Made by a program: the position numbers and the translations under genes
From: Rheinheimera mesophila
GTDB taxonomy: Bacteria; Pseudomonadota; Gammaproteobacteria; Enterobacterales; Alteromonadaceae
Assembly: GCF_000986865.1 (NCBI RefSeq)
Contig: NZ_LAVS01000098.1
Location: 1 to 53,452 of the forward strand
Reading direction: 5' to 3'
Length of the DNA stretch: 53,452 bases
Notes under the pieces: generated by a model
Told to the model about the DNA's origin: nothing
What the model saw: only the letters and a program-made list of their open reading frames with translations
Databases searched by the model: none
Part shown: in pieces, positions 7,681 through 17,586 of the stretch
Layout of the letters: the number at the start of each line of letters is the position of its first letter
Numbering within the stretch: the stretch's first letter is position 1

Positions 7681-10071
7681 CTAGAAGCGGGCTTTCAGAC
7701 CTAAAGTAAAAGAGCGGCCCGGCAGAGGCGCATCTTCTTTGATAAAGGAGCTGTGCACAAAACCAAGTTCGTCTGTCAGGTTGTTGGCTTTGGCAAAAGC
7801 TGTCAGGTCCAGATCGCTCAGATTAAAGTAATAACTGAAGGCGAAGTCGAGGATCTGATAAGAGCCTGTGCTGCTTTCTCCCTCTGCGATCCGATTTTGT
7901 TTCATATAATGAGTCCAATCCAGGCTGGCAGACCAGTCTTGCGCTGAATAACTGTAGCCAATGCCTGTTTTCACAGGTGGGATCCGGGGTAAATTACCGC
8001 CGTTGTCCAATTTTGCCCGGACGGAGTCGATAAAGAGCTCCAGCTCCTGCTCAGCGGTCAGTTGATAAGCCATAGCGAATTCAGCGCCATATAGGGTAGC
8101 GTCTTGCTGCCGATACTGGAAAATGGCGAATTCTTCGTCCTCATGGGCGTGATCAGGGTCTTCTTCATGACCTTCGTCCTCATGAGCGTCCAGATCAGCC
8201 ATGGTTAAGCCCGAATCCTGCATATACAGATAATCATCAACTTTGTTGTAGAACAGGTTGTAGGTGAAGGTGAAATCTCCTTCAAACTTACGCAGCGTCA
8301 GATCAATGTTATTTGCGACTTCTTTTTTGATATCAGACGCTGATTTGCTGATTTCTCCGTCGTCATCCAACGCATAAGCCAGACCCAGTTCATAGGTTTG
8401 AGTAGCAATGTGGGCACCGTTGGAATATAGCTCTGCTGCGCTTGGAGCACGCTCTGAACGACTGACCGATAAGGCCCAGTTGTAACCTGGTTGGAAATTC
8501 CAGACTAAACCGGCAGACAGACTGCCAGCGGTAAAATCATTCTTTACGTTTTCAGCGGCGTGTTGTTCTTCTGCTTCGTCGTCATGATGATGTTCAAATT
8601 CAATGCCTGAAGCTTTGTATTGCACCTGCTCGATGCGAGCGCCTAACTGAGCAGTGACCTCACCGAAACTGCGTTCTTCCAACACAAATAGTGCATGAGA
8701 GTCGGTTTTTGTGTCCGGTGTAAAAGCTTCATCACCTATGGCCTGATAATCACTGTTTTGTAAATGATAACCCACCACACCATGCCAACCCGCGAAGGTT
8801 TCATGTTCAGCGGTGAAGCGACTTTCAATGCTGTCATTTTTAAAACTGGTTCCTATCGCGCCATCTTCAATTTCATGATGCTGATAGCGGGTCAGGGCAC
8901 TGTTAAAAGACAAGGTTTCAACACCTGCGAAAGGTTTGTACAGTTCACCAGCCAGACCGTATCTGTCTTGTTTTACCCGGGCAAACACACCCGCTTCCTG
9001 ATGACCTTCCTCTTCTTCATGTTCTTCACCTTCATGCTCTTCTTCGTGCTCTGCATGATGGTGATGGCCAGGAATGCCATACTCGCTGTCAATATGACCG
9101 ATAGAAAAGCCCAGTAAGCCTTTGTCGGTGATCCAGCTTAATCCACCATTGACGGCCGAATTATCCAGCCATGAGTTGGCGAGTTTATCGCTGTTTTCGC
9201 CTTCATCATTGGTAAAGTCGGGGACATCATAGTCATTGGTTTTGCGTTTGAATCCATCAAAATGCCAGGCGACCTGCTCCTGCCCACCATCGTGAGCTAA
9301 GGCTGCTGTTTTCTCATCAGCACCTGAGCCATAGCGGGTCTCAATTTGCGTATTGGCAGGGCGTAGCTGACGCGGCAGTCTGTTGTCTACCACATTGACA
9401 ACACCACCCACAGCGCCGCTACCGTATAACAAGGTTGAAGGACCACGCAGCACTTCAATCTGCTCAGTGGTTATGGCATCCGCACTGATCGCATGATCCG
9501 GGCCAATACGGGATACATCTGCCGTATCCAAACCGTTGCTTAAAATACGGACTCTCGGGCCATCCAGGCCACGTAAAATAGGGCTTGCCGCGACAGGACC
9601 GTAATAGTTGCTGTGAACACCAGGCAAAGACTTCAGTGTTTCGCCTATGGTCGGTTCGGTTTTACGGCTTAGCTCTTCACCAGACAACACAGACACCGGA
9701 TTTGCCATTTCCAGATCGTAATGATGCAAACCGGAAGCTGCGACGACAATACGCTCAAGACCACCAGCCTGAAGCTGCACGGTAAGCTGGTTAGTTTGTG
9801 TTGCGCTGACCTTAATAAATTGATCGCCATAGCCTTTGGCCGAGATATGTAATTCCGAATCAGCCGGCGCCTGAATAGTAAAACGGCCGTCTTTATCGGC
9901 GTACACATATTGCTGGCGACCATGCACGTGTACTCTGGCCTGTTCAATGGCTTGTCCATCGCTGTCCAGCACAAGCCCTTGAATGGTCATGTTTTGGGCT
10001 TGAACCTGCGTAGAAAAGACGGAGGCGACCAGCAGTGCCACTGGAGAAAGTTGAAAAAGAGAAGGGCGCAT
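7681..10071 (-). CDS. TonB-dependent outer-membrane receptor with His/Glu-rich loops (probable zinc receptor)
   Basis: A 796-residue protein with a signal peptide (cleavage after TQVQA), then a carboxypeptidase-regulatory-like beta domain (about 27-105). The TonB plug (about 115-230) includes LRGLDGPRVRILSNG and EVLRGPSTLLYGSGAVGGVVNV, and a beta-barrel ends in the aromatic residue F. Three loops are dense in His, Glu and Asp (residues about 337-358, 488-505 and 622-643), for example HHHHAEHEEEHEGEEHEEEE. Such loops are known from zinc receptors of the ZnuD type, so zinc (or possibly nickel or copper) uptake is inferred. A TonB box is not obvious. The gene is monocistronic and ends against the ERIC element. 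Confidence 0.88.
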   Translation of the reverse strand: MRPSLFQLSPVALLVASVFSTQVQAQNMTIQGLVLDSDGQAIEQARVHVHGRQQYVYADKDGRFTIQAPADSELHISAKGYGDQFIKVSATQTNQLTVQLQAGGLERIVVAASGLHHYDLEMANPVSVLSGEELSRKTEPTIGETLKSLPGVHSNYYGPVAASPILRGLDGPRVRILSNGLDTADVSRIGPDHAISADAITTEQIEVLRGPSTLLYGSGAVGGVVNVVDNRLPRQLRPANTQIETRYGSGADEKTAALAHDGGQEQVAWHFDGFKRKTNDYDVPDFTNDEGENSDKLANSWLDNSAVNGGLSWITDKGLLGFSIGHIDSEYGIPGHHHHAEHEEEHEGEEHEEEEGHQEAGVFARVKQDRYGLAGELYKPFAGVETLSFNSALTRYQHHEIEDGAIGTSFKNDSIESRFTAEHETFAGWHGVVGYHLQNSDYQAIGDEAFTPDTKTDSHALFVLEERSFGEVTAQLGARIEQVQYKASGIEFEHHHDDEAEEQHAAENVKNDFTAGSLSAGLVWNFQPGYNWALSVSRSERAPSAAELYSNGAHIATQTYELGLAYALDDDGEISKSASDIKKEVANNIDLTLRKFEGDFTFTYNLFYNKVDDYLYMQDSGLTMADLDAHEDEGHEEDPDHAHEDEEFAIFQYRQQDATLYGAEFAMAYQLTAEQELELFIDSVRAKLDNGGNLPRIPPVKTGIGYSYSAQDWSASLDWTHYMKQNRIAEGESSTGSYQILDFAFSYYFNLSDLDLTAFAKANNLTDELGFVHSSFIKEDAPLPGRSFTLGLKARF

Positions 10072-10105
10072 CGAAAAACCTTTTTTGCGTTAATTAATCA
10101 GTGTG

Positions 10106-10117
10106 ATGTTATAACAT
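10106..10117. promoter_or_regulatory. Palindrome upstream of the TonB receptor gene, possible metal-regulator site
   Basis: ATGTTATAACAT is a perfect 12-bp palindrome 35 bases before the receptor start. It resembles the half-sites of gammaproteobacterial Zur boxes (AATGTTATA...) but lacks the usual central spacing, so assignment to Zur is only a suggestion. Confidence 0.35.
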
Positions 10118-10251
10118 TTTTGCGGATTCACCATCGAAGTGCAAGTACTTTTGTGATGAAGTAACATTTTCTCGAGATTTTACTTCGAAACACTTTCGCC
10201 TCATGTTTTAATAACCACTGAATAATCCAAGAAAAATCAAAAGGATAAAGC

Positions 10252-10902
10252 ATGGAGTTTTGGCCTGAGTTTATTTTAATCGCCTCTGTGCACTTGGTGG
10301 CTGTCGCCAGCCCCGGGCCTGATTTCGCTATTGTTTTACGTTATGCGGTGCGTTATGGACGCCATGTTGCTTTGGCTGCCAGTATGGGTATAGGAATGGC
10401 GATTTTTTTACATGTCTGCTATTCATTGCTGGGCTTGGGCTTGTTGATAAAAACTACGCCCTGGCTGTTTACCTTGTTTAGTCTGCTGTCAGCCAGCTAT
10501 CTGGCTTATATAGGCTGGCAAGCTATTGGTAGTGGAGTGCCAGTCAATTCCACGTCAGAAAGCGTGGCAGAGCCGTTTTGTGAAACGCCATCCATGCTCA
10601 AAGCCTTTAGTTCAGGCTTTGTTACTAATGGCCTGAACCCCAAAGCCACTTTGTTCTTTTTATCACTTTTTGCCGTCATTATTTCGCCGCAGACACCAGT
10701 TTCGTACAAAGTGATCTACGGCTGTTATATGGCTTTTGCGACAGCAGCCTGGTTCGCTTTTTTATCTGTGATCTTAACCCGCGACAATATAAGAACTTTT
10801 TTATTAGCCAAAGGATATTGGTTTGATCGTTTAATGGGTGTTGTATTGCTGGCATTGGCTATGCATCTGATCTACGGCGCAATTCAATCTCAGCTACACT
10901 AA
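10252..10902 (+). CDS. LysE/RhtB family amino-acid exporter
   Basis: A 216-residue inner-membrane protein with about six hydrophobic segments. It has the family's N-terminal signature VASPGPDFAIVLRYAVRYGRHVALAASMGIG and the central NPKATLFFLSLF motif of RhtB-type exporters. The substrate (a neutral amino acid or homoserine lactone in relatives) cannot be read from the sequence. It is divergent from the TonB receptor gene, and yaeQ lies 35 bases downstream in the same direction. An AAGGATAAAGC ribosome-binding site precedes the ATG. Confidence 0.88.
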   Translation: MEFWPEFILIASVHLVAVASPGPDFAIVLRYAVRYGRHVALAASMGIGMAIFLHVCYSLLGLGLLIKTTPWLFTLFSLLSASYLAYIGWQAIGSGVPVNSTSESVAEPFCETPSMLKAFSSGFVTNGLNPKATLFFLSLFAVIISPQTPVSYKVIYGCYMAFATAAWFAFLSVILTRDNIRTFLLAKGYWFDRLMGVVLLALAMHLIYGAIQSQLH

Positions 10903-10937
10903 TCAGAGGTTGTTGCCGATACCAACGAGGTGTCTGT

Positions 10938-11474
10938 ATGCAAGTGGTCAGTAAAGTGATTCGGCTGGATCTGAATTATGCGTCAGAGGTCAGCCATGTG
11001 TACCAAAAACGTACCTGTTACATCGCGCCTTACAAAACAGAGCTGGCTGAACATTTTGCCCGTCGCTTGCTGGCTTATCTGTCTTTTTTCGAAGTCTCCC
11101 CTCAACTGGCAAAAGCAGAAGGAGCCGGTAAAACACCCGATCTTTATGTCAGTGATGCGACAGATCATATTAAACTCTGGTGTAACGTTGATTTACTCAG
11201 TGAAAAGCATATGCAACGGGCCAGCCACCAGGCCGATCAGGTTGTACTGTTTCTGGATGAGGAGGATCAACGTAAAGTAAAAAGTCAGTACAAACAGCAC
11301 TTTAGTAATGTGCAGTTTCATACCTTGTCGCATCAACAGCTATTGGATTTTTGCAGTATGCTCAAAAGTCATATGCAGTTGGATTTATGGCGTGAAGATG
11401 ACAAGTTACTGATCACGGATGGCGAGCAAACTTTTGAATTGCCTTTGATCCAATCAACCGTGACTCAGCATTAA
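10938..11474 (+). CDS. YaeQ family protein
   Basis: A 178-residue protein that fits the YaeQ family in length and landmarks: the N-terminal beta strand VVSKVIRLDLNYASEV, the central TPDLYVSDATDHIKLWCNVDLLSEK, and the C-terminal hydrophobic LDLWREDDKLLI. YaeQ proteins have a PD-(D/E)XK nuclease-like fold and an uncertain role. Cytoplasmic. Confidence 0.88.
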   Translation: MQVVSKVIRLDLNYASEVSHVYQKRTCYIAPYKTELAEHFARRLLAYLSFFEVSPQLAKAEGAGKTPDLYVSDATDHIKLWCNVDLLSEKHMQRASHQADQVVLFLDEEDQRKVKSQYKQHFSNVQFHTLSHQQLLDFCSMLKSHMQLDLWREDDKLLITDGEQTFELPLIQSTVTQH

Positions 11475-11486
11475 GCCAGACTTACC

Positions 11487-11514
11487 TTGTTATTTCATTT
11501 TCTGTAGCTATAAT
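11487..11514 (+). promoter_or_regulatory. Promoter for trhO
   Basis: TTGTTA, a 16-base spacer and a perfect TATAAT, 60 bases before the trhO ATG. An A/G-rich ribosome-binding site (AGAAGGTGAG) precedes the start. Confidence 0.65.
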
Positions 11515-11573
11515 AGCGGCCCGTATTTTTGCCCCGGATTTACGGTCCGGCTTTGCAGAAGGTGAGTCAATAA

Positions 11574-12491
11574 ATGTACGTTGTTGCTGCTTTATATAAA
11601 TTCGTCGCTTTACCTGATTATGTCGCGTTGCGCGATAACCTTTATCAACACCTGGTACTGAATAAAGTCAAAGGCACTTTGCTGCTGGCCGAAGAAGGCA
11701 TTAATGGCACTATTTGTGGCCCGCGTGCAGGCATAGACGCCATGTTACAGTGGTTTGCCGCAGATAGCAGGTTTGATGGCATGTCTTATAAAGAGTCTTT
11801 TGCTGATGAGCAGGCGTTTTACCGCACTAAGGTCAAGCTGAAAAAAGAAATTGTCACTATGGGCGTGGAAGGCATCAATCCAGCCCACATAGTCGGCACC
11901 TATGTCAAAGGCGAAGCCTGGAATCAATTGATTTCCGACCCTGAGACTATTGTCATTGATACCCGCAACGATTACGAAGTGGCCATCGGTACTTTTAAAA
12001 ATGCCATTAATCCAAATACCAGCAGTTTCCGTGAATTCCCGCAGTGGGCGCAGCAAAATCTGGACAAAACGAAGCACAAAAAAGTGGCTATGTTTTGTAC
12101 CGGTGGCATTCGCTGTGAAAAATCTACCGCCTTTTTGAAAGAACAAGGCTTTGAGGAAGTGTACCACCTCGATGGCGGTATCCTGAAATACCTGGAAGAA
12201 GTACCAGAGCAGAACAGTTTGTGGCAGGGCGAGTGTTTTGTGTTTGATCAGCGTGTAGCGGTCAAACATGGCCTTGAACAAGGCAGTTATGATCAGTGTT
12301 ACGCCTGTCGTATGCCGTTGTCGCAGGATGAGATGAAATCACCACTTTATGTTCAGGGGCTAAGTTGTCCGCATTGCCACGATAAAATTACGCAAGAGCA
12401 AAAAGCGTCATTTGCAGAGCGTCAAAAGCAAATTGCTTTGGCCAAAGAGCGGGGTGAACAACATATCCGCGACGGTAAAGTTGAATTCTAA
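11574..12491 (+). CDS. trhO: Oxygen-dependent tRNA uridine(34) hydroxylase TrhO (YceA), rhodanese family
   Basis: A 305-residue protein with an N-terminal YceA domain and a central rhodanese domain (about 120-215). The active-site cysteine loop is [16 protein letters not shown]. The C-terminus has two Cys pairs (CYACRMP and CPHC) that look like a metal-binding cap. TrhO makes 5-hydroxyuridine at tRNA position 34, the precursor of cmo5U/mo5U. It stands alone between its own promoter and terminator. Confidence 0.95.
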   Translation: MYVVAALYKFVALPDYVALRDNLYQHLVLNKVKGTLLLAEEGINGTICGPRAGIDAMLQWFAADSRFDGMSYKESFADEQAFYRTKVKLKKEIVTMGVEGINPAHIVGTYVKGEAWNQLISDPETIVIDTRNDYEVAIGTFKNAINPNTSSFREFPQWAQQNLDKTKHKKVAMFCTGGIRCEKSTAFLKEQGFEEVYHLDGGILKYLEEVPEQNSLWQGECFVFDQRVAVKHGLEQGSYDQCYACRMPLSQDEMKSPLYVQGLSCPHCHDKITQEQKASFAERQKQIALAKERGEQHIRDGKVEF

Positions 12492-12509
12492 ACTCTGCTA
12501 TCTTTGAAA

Positions 12510-12532
12510 AGAGCCTTTACGGCTCTTTTTTT
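12510..12532 (+). terminator. Rho-independent terminator of trhO
   Basis: AGAGCC tttac GGCTCT followed by a T7 run, 18 bases after the stop codon. Confidence 0.92.
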
Positions 12533-12652
12533 ATATCTACAGTTTGGCTATTGCAGACTGATCTTCTATTAAATAGAACAAAATGTGCTTATTTTTGTTA
12601 TTTTAAACCATCTTCTGGAAAGATAAGCTATTTCTATCAAGAGAGGTGAGTT

Positions 12653-13192
12653 ATGACATCTGAAACGAAAGGATACGATCGCACCAGCAGAGTGTTGCAC
12701 TGGTCAGTGGCTGCGATAGTGATAGGACTGTTTGCGTCAGGTTTTTGGATGGTGGATTTAAGTTACTACAGTAGCTGGTACAGAACTGCACCTTTTTGGC
12801 ATAAAAGCGTGGGGGTGTTGTTGTTCCTGATGATGGGATACAGAGTGCTATGGCGGCTTTTGAATGGCACAGCCACACCTTTAGCCAGTCACAGTAAAGC
12901 CGTACAACGTGTCAGTCATCTTACCCATTTACTGTTGTATGTACTGATCTTTTTGATTATCTGCAGTGGTTACCTGATTTCTACTGCAGATGGCCGGCCG
13001 ATAGAGGTGTTTGGTCTGTTTGACTTGCCTTCGGCAGGTGAGCTTTTCGCTGAACAGGCTGACAGGGCAGGTGTAGTGCATAAATTCGCCGCTTATGGCT
13101 TGATTGCACTTGCTGTTATACATGCTTTGGCTGCGCTGAAACATCATTTTTTTGACAAAGACGAAACGTTAAAACGTATGCTCAACCCTTAG
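12653..13192 (+). CDS. Cytochrome b561 family membrane protein
   Basis: A 179-residue protein with four transmembrane helices. Histidines in helical positions (VLHWSVAA, FWHKSVGV, HLTHLLLY, VVHKFAAYG, VIHALAALKHH) fit ligation of two b-type haems. The family moves electrons between quinol and periplasmic or membrane acceptors. It lies 17 bases before a yceI gene; the pairing of cytochrome b561 with YceI is common in gammaproteobacteria, where YceI binds isoprenoid quinones. An AGAGAGGTGAG ribosome-binding site precedes the ATG. Confidence 0.93.
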   Translation: MTSETKGYDRTSRVLHWSVAAIVIGLFASGFWMVDLSYYSSWYRTAPFWHKSVGVLLFLMMGYRVLWRLLNGTATPLASHSKAVQRVSHLTHLLLYVLIFLIICSGYLISTADGRPIEVFGLFDLPSAGELFAEQADRAGVVHKFAAYGLIALAVIHALAALKHHFFDKDETLKRMLNP

Positions 13193-13209
13193 TGTAAAAG
13201 GAGATCGAA

Positions 13210-13785
13210 ATGAAAAAACTATTCATAGCCAGCCTGATGGCATCGATGTTAGCAGCACCAGCTTTACAGGCTGCAGAGTATGAAATTGATACTCAAGGCG
13301 CTCATGCTTTTATTCAGTTTAAGATCAGCCATTTGGGTTATAGCTGGTTGTATGGTCGTTTCAATACTTTTAAAGGTAACTTCAGCTACGACGCTGCCAA
13401 GTTGGCTGATTCTAAAATTCAGTTAGAAATTGACACCAAAAGCATCGATTCGAATCATGCGGAGCGCGATAAGCACTTGCGCAGCCCGGATTTCCTGAAC
13501 GTGGATAAACATAGCAAAGCAACTTTTGTTAGCACCAAGATAGTGCCAAAAGCCGGTGCTGATTTTGATGTGGTAGGTAACTTCACGTTAAACGGCGTAA
13601 CCAAAGAAATCGTCATTAATGCCACTAAGCTGGGTGAGGGCTCAGACCCATGGGGCGGTTACCGTGCCGGTTTTGCTGGCACTACCAGCATCAACTTAGA
13701 AGATTTCGCCATTAAAAACATTCTTGGCCCAGCCTCTGCTACAGTGCACTTAGATCTGAGCGTGGAAGGCATTAAAAAGTCTTAA
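13210..13785 (+). CDS. YceI family periplasmic lipid-binding protein
   Basis: A 191-residue protein with a signal peptide (cleavage after ALQA). The mature lipocalin-like fold opens YEIDTQGAHAFIQFKISHLGYSWLYGRF and contains DKHLRSPDFLNVDKHSKATFVS and the GGYRAGF motif. All are YceI landmarks. YceI proteins bind polyisoprenoids such as ubiquinone in a beta-barrel pocket. It is in an operon with the cytochrome b561 gene, which suggests a shared quinone-linked role. Confidence 0.93.
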   Translation: MKKLFIASLMASMLAAPALQAAEYEIDTQGAHAFIQFKISHLGYSWLYGRFNTFKGNFSYDAAKLADSKIQLEIDTKSIDSNHAERDKHLRSPDFLNVDKHSKATFVSTKIVPKAGADFDVVGNFTLNGVTKEIVINATKLGEGSDPWGGYRAGFAGTTSINLEDFAIKNILGPASATVHLDLSVEGIKKS

Positions 13786-13812
13786 TTCCACATTGAGACA
13801 TTAATGATAAGC

Positions 13813-13845
13813 TTGCCCTGATCTATCTTACGATGGTCAGGGCAA
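13813..13845. terminator. Bidirectional terminator between yceI and yfaE
   Basis: TTGCCCTGA / TCAGGGCAA, a 9-bp perfect stem with a 15-base loop, between two convergent genes. The right arm includes the yfaE stop codon. Confidence 0.6.
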
Positions 13846-14091
13846 TTCTATTTCTATATCTGTGGTCGGAATACTGCAGCAGGGCAGAATTTCACCCTTA
13901 CGGACAAAAGCTAAAGGTTCGTTCAAATAACTCACCGTACCTGAGAGCAGTTTACAACGGCACGCGCCGCAATAGCCCTCACGGCATTGGTAATTCACTT
14001 GCTGTTGCTGCGCTTCCAGTGCATCAAGCAGGGTGCGCTGCTCAGGCCTGAATTCCAGGCTGAGCACATCTTTCACCACTACTTTAACCAT
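13837..14091 (-). CDS. yfaE: [2Fe-2S] ferredoxin YfaE, ribonucleotide reductase maintenance protein
   Basis: An 84-residue plant-type ferredoxin. The cluster ligands are CREGYCGACRC and a distal PCC. YfaE delivers electrons to regenerate the diferric-tyrosyl cofactor of NrdB. It follows nrdB by 15 bases on the minus strand and ends the nrdA-nrdB-yfaE operon. Confidence 0.93.
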   Translation of the reverse strand: MVKVVVKDVLSLEFRPEQRTLLDALEAQQQQVNYQCREGYCGACRCKLLSGTVSYLNEPLAFVRKGEILPCCSIPTTDIEIELP

Positions 14092-14106
14092 TGCTGTCGA
14101 CGCAGA

Positions 14107-15237
14107 TCAGAGATCAAAATCGCCGAAGTCAGCGCCATCCATTTCGTTGTCGATTTGACCCACTAAATAAGAGCTGATTTCAGATTCCTGTGGCGCTACC
14201 TGCACGTTGTCTGATACCAACCAGGCATTGATCCACGGAATTGGGTTTTGTGTAGTGCCGAAGATGGGTTTTAAGCCAACAGCCTGCATTCTGTTGTTGG
14301 TGATGTACTCCACGTATTGGCAGAGAATATCTTTGTTTAAACCAATCATCGAGCCGTCTTTAAACAAGAATTCAGCCCAGTCTTTTTCCTGCTCAGCGGC
14401 TTTACGGAAAATAGCGTAAGCTTCTTCTTCGCATTCTTTGGCGATCTCTGCCATTTCGGCATCGTCTTCACCCGCCGCCATAATATTCAACATATGCTGA
14501 GTGCCGGTTAAATGCAGCGCTTCGTCGCGGGCAATCAGTTTGATAATTTTTGCATTGCCCTCCATCAGCTCACGCTCAGCAAAGGCAAAACTGCAGGCGA
14601 AGCTGACATAAAACCGGATGGCTTCGAGTACGTTCACCGACAGAAGACAAATGTAGAGCTTACGCTTCAGATCGCGCAGGCTGATGCTGTGAGTTTTACC
14701 TGCAACCTGATGAGTACCTTCACCAAACAGATGATAGATATTGACGGAGTGTATTAAATCGTCGTAATAGCGGGTTACATCGTCAGCCCGTTCAATAATA
14801 CGTTGATTCAGCAGAATGTCGTCAAATACCTTATGTGGCTCGTTGGTGATATTACGGACGATATGGGTGTAGCTTCGACTGTGGATGGTTTCACTAAAAG
14901 CCCAGGTTTCAATCCAGGTTTCCAGCTCTGGTAACGACACTATTGGCAGGAAAGCCACGTTAGGTGAACGCCCTTGCACAGAATCCAGTAGCGTCTGATA
15001 TTTTAAGTTACTGATGAAAATGTGTTTTTCATGTTCTGGCAACTGCTGAAAATCGATACGGTCTTTACTGACATCCACTTCTTCCGGACGCCAGAAAAAA
15101 CTTAGTTGTTTTTCAATCAGCTTTTCAAAGATGCCGTATTTTTGTTGATCATAACGGGACACATTCACCGGATTGCCAAAAAACATCGGCTCTTTCATTT
15201 GGTCGTTATTTGTGCGGCTAAAAGTGGTGTAGCTCAT
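14107..15237 (-). CDS. nrdB: Ribonucleoside-diphosphate reductase class Ia beta subunit NrdB
   Basis: A 376-residue protein matching NrdB. The iron ligands lie in [15 protein letters not shown] (E and H, with the radical Tyr in SRSYTH) and in [11 protein letters not shown]. The C-terminal tail ([13 protein letters not shown]) is the segment that docks on NrdA. The enzyme makes dNDPs from NDPs with oxygen-dependent radical generation. It lies 63 bases after nrdA in the same operon. Confidence 0.97.
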   Translation of the reverse strand: MSYTTFSRTNNDQMKEPMFFGNPVNVSRYDQQKYGIFEKLIEKQLSFFWRPEEVDVSKDRIDFQQLPEHEKHIFISNLKYQTLLDSVQGRSPNVAFLPIVSLPELETWIETWAFSETIHSRSYTHIVRNITNEPHKVFDDILLNQRIIERADDVTRYYDDLIHSVNIYHLFGEGTHQVAGKTHSISLRDLKRKLYICLLSVNVLEAIRFYVSFACSFAFAERELMEGNAKIIKLIARDEALHLTGTQHMLNIMAAGEDDAEMAEIAKECEEEAYAIFRKAAEQEKDWAEFLFKDGSMIGLNKDILCQYVEYITNNRMQAVGLKPIFGTTQNPIPWINAWLVSDNVQVAPQESEISSYLVGQIDNEMDGADFGDFDL

Positions 15238-15300
15238 CAGCGATATCCAGATTATTATTTGTTATGCATACAAAAAGAGGGCTGCAACGCAGCCCCAGAC

Positions 15301-17586
15301 TTAAATTTTACAGGCGCCACCGGCACAACCATCATCCTCCGGCGCTGCCTTGATATCTTCCTGCATATCGGACGCACCATCGCGGGTATTGTGGTAGTAC
15401 ATGGTTTTGACACCTAATTTATAAGCTGTCAGTAAATCTTTCAGTAAGATCTTCATCGGCACTTTACCGCCTTCGAACTTGCCTGGATCGTAGTTGGTAT
15501 TGGCCGAAATGGTCTGATCAACAAACTTCTGCATGATAGCCACCAGACTGATATAACCATCGTTGTTTGGCATATCCCATAACAACTCGTATTGGTTCTT
15601 CAGGCGTTCGTACTCAGGTACCACCTGCTTCAAAATACCGTCTTTACTGGCTTTTATACTGATATGACCCCGGGGTGGTTCAATACCATTAGTCGCATTT
15701 GAAATTTGTGACGAGGTTTCTGATGGCATCAGCGCTGACAAGGTCGAATTACGTAAACCATACTGCACCACGTCTTTACGTAACTGATCCCAGTCGTAAT
15801 GCAAAGGTTCAGCACAGACTTTATCCAGATCCTTTTTATAGGTATCAATAGGCATAATGCCCTCTGAATAGGTCGTTTCGTTAAATTTAGGGCAAGGACC
15901 AAATTCCTGCGCCAGCTTGTTCGAGGCTTTCATCAGGTAATACTGAATCGCTTCAAAAGTGCGGTGCGTTAATGCATTGGCTGATCCATCAGAGTATTTC
16001 ACGCCATTTTTCGCCAGATAATAGGCATAGTTAATGACGCCTATACCTAAAGTACGACGGTCCATACTGGCGCGTTGCGCCGCAAGGATAGGGTAATCCT
16101 GGTAATCCAGCAGACTGTCCAGCGCACGGACCGCTAAGTCAGCCAACTCTTCCAGCTCATCCAAATGCTCAATAGCACCTAAGTTGAAGGCCGATAAAGT
16201 ACAAAGCGCAATTTCACCATTTGGATCGTTGATGTCATTCAGTGGTTTGGTTGGCAGCGCAATTTCTAGACAGAGGTTGCTCTGACGCACAGCAGCAAAT
16301 TTAGGATTAAATGGGCTGTGTGTATTGCAGTGGTCAACGTTCTGCAAATAAATACGGCCTGTGCTGGCGCGCTCTTGCATGAAGAGGGTGAACAGCTCTA
16401 CGGCCTTGATACGTTTTTTACGAATAGAGGTATCGGCCTCGTATTTGACGTACAGCTCTTCAAACTTTTCCTGATCTTCAAAAAACGCATCATACAACCC
16501 TGGTACGTCAGAAGGACTGAACAGAGTGATCATTTCATCTTTAATCAGGCGCGTGTACATCAGTCGGTTAAACTGCACACCATAGTCTAAATGACGTACC
16601 CGGTTTTCTTCCACACCTCTGTTGTTCTTCAGCACCAGCAGCGATTCGACTTCCAAGTGCCACAATGGATAGAACAACGTAGCGGCACCACCCCGAACTC
16701 CGCCTTGAGAGCAGCTTTTTACTGCAGTCTGGAAATGTTTATAAAACGGAATACAGCCGGTATGGAAAGCTTCACCGTTACGGATTGGACTGCCTAAAGC
16801 ACGGATACGACCAGCGTTAATACCTATACCGGCACGCTGACTCACGTATTTGACGATAGCGCTGCTAGTGGCATTGATTGAATCTAAGCTGTCACCACAT
16901 TCAATCAACACACAAGAACTGAATTGACGGGTTGGGGTACGTACGCCGGACATAATAGGCGTAGGTAACGAAATCTTAAAGGTAGACACCGCATCGTAAA
17001 AACGACGCACATAGCTTAAACGGCTGTCTTTTGGATAGGTAGCGAACAAACAGGCAGCAACCAGCATATAAAGGAACTGAGCGCTTTCATAAATCTGGCC
17101 TGTCACCCGGTTTTGTACCAGGTATTTGCCTTCGAGCTGTTTGACCGCAGCGTAACTGAAATCTAAGTCACGGCCGTGAACAATAAAGCTGTCCAGTTGA
17201 TCCAGTTCTTCTTTGGTGTAATCCGCCAGAATATGAGCGTCATAGCGCTTTTCTTCCACCATCTTGACCACATGGTCGTATAACTTTGGTGGTTCAAACT
17301 GGCCATAGGCTTTTTTACGCAAATGGAATACGGCCAGACGGGCAGCCATATATTGATAGTCAGGCGTCTCTTTGGAAATTAAATCGGCAGCGGCTTTGAT
17401 GATAGTTTCATGAATGTCGGCAGTTTTGATGCCGTCATAAAACTGAATGTGAGAACGTAACTCAACCTGAGACACTGATACGTTTTGTAACCCCTCAGCA
17501 GCCCAATCTATCACACGGTGAATTTTGTCTAAGTCTAATGGTTCGCGCTGACCATCTCTTTTGGTTACGTATAATGTTTGAGTCAT
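15301..17586 (-). CDS. nrdA: Ribonucleoside-diphosphate reductase class Ia alpha subunit NrdA
   Basis: A 761-residue catalytic subunit. An ATP-cone lies at the N-terminus (VTKRDGQREPLDLDKIHRVIDWA). Active-site elements include SSCVLIECGDS, NLCLEIALPTKP and ALMPSETSSQISNATNGIEP, and the C-terminal redox tail is CAGGACKI. I start at the ATG at 17586 (MTQTLYVTKRDG), which has a GGCGGA ribosome-binding site; an in-frame extension of 9 residues upstream has no support in the family. It is the first gene of nrdA-nrdB-yfaE. Confidence 0.97.
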   Translation of the reverse strand: MTQTLYVTKRDGQREPLDLDKIHRVIDWAAEGLQNVSVSQVELRSHIQFYDGIKTADIHETIIKAAADLISKETPDYQYMAARLAVFHLRKKAYGQFEPPKLYDHVVKMVEEKRYDAHILADYTKEELDQLDSFIVHGRDLDFSYAAVKQLEGKYLVQNRVTGQIYESAQFLYMLVAACLFATYPKDSRLSYVRRFYDAVSTFKISLPTPIMSGVRTPTRQFSSCVLIECGDSLDSINATSSAIVKYVSQRAGIGINAGRIRALGSPIRNGEAFHTGCIPFYKHFQTAVKSCSQGGVRGGAATLFYPLWHLEVESLLVLKNNRGVEENRVRHLDYGVQFNRLMYTRLIKDEMITLFSPSDVPGLYDAFFEDQEKFEELYVKYEADTSIRKKRIKAVELFTLFMQERASTGRIYLQNVDHCNTHSPFNPKFAAVRQSNLCLEIALPTKPLNDINDPNGEIALCTLSAFNLGAIEHLDELEELADLAVRALDSLLDYQDYPILAAQRASMDRRTLGIGVINYAYYLAKNGVKYSDGSANALTHRTFEAIQYYLMKASNKLAQEFGPCPKFNETTYSEGIMPIDTYKKDLDKVCAEPLHYDWDQLRKDVVQYGLRNSTLSALMPSETSSQISNATNGIEPPRGHISIKASKDGILKQVVPEYERLKNQYELLWDMPNNDGYISLVAIMQKFVDQTISANTNYDPGKFEGGKVPMKILLKDLLTAYKLGVKTMYYHNTRDGASDMQEDIKAAPEDDGCAGGACKI

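Noticed and set aside
8764-9117. Plus-strand frame with hydrophobic stretches opposite the TonB receptor
   Set aside because: It is the complement of the His/Glu-rich loop codons and has no ribosome-binding site.
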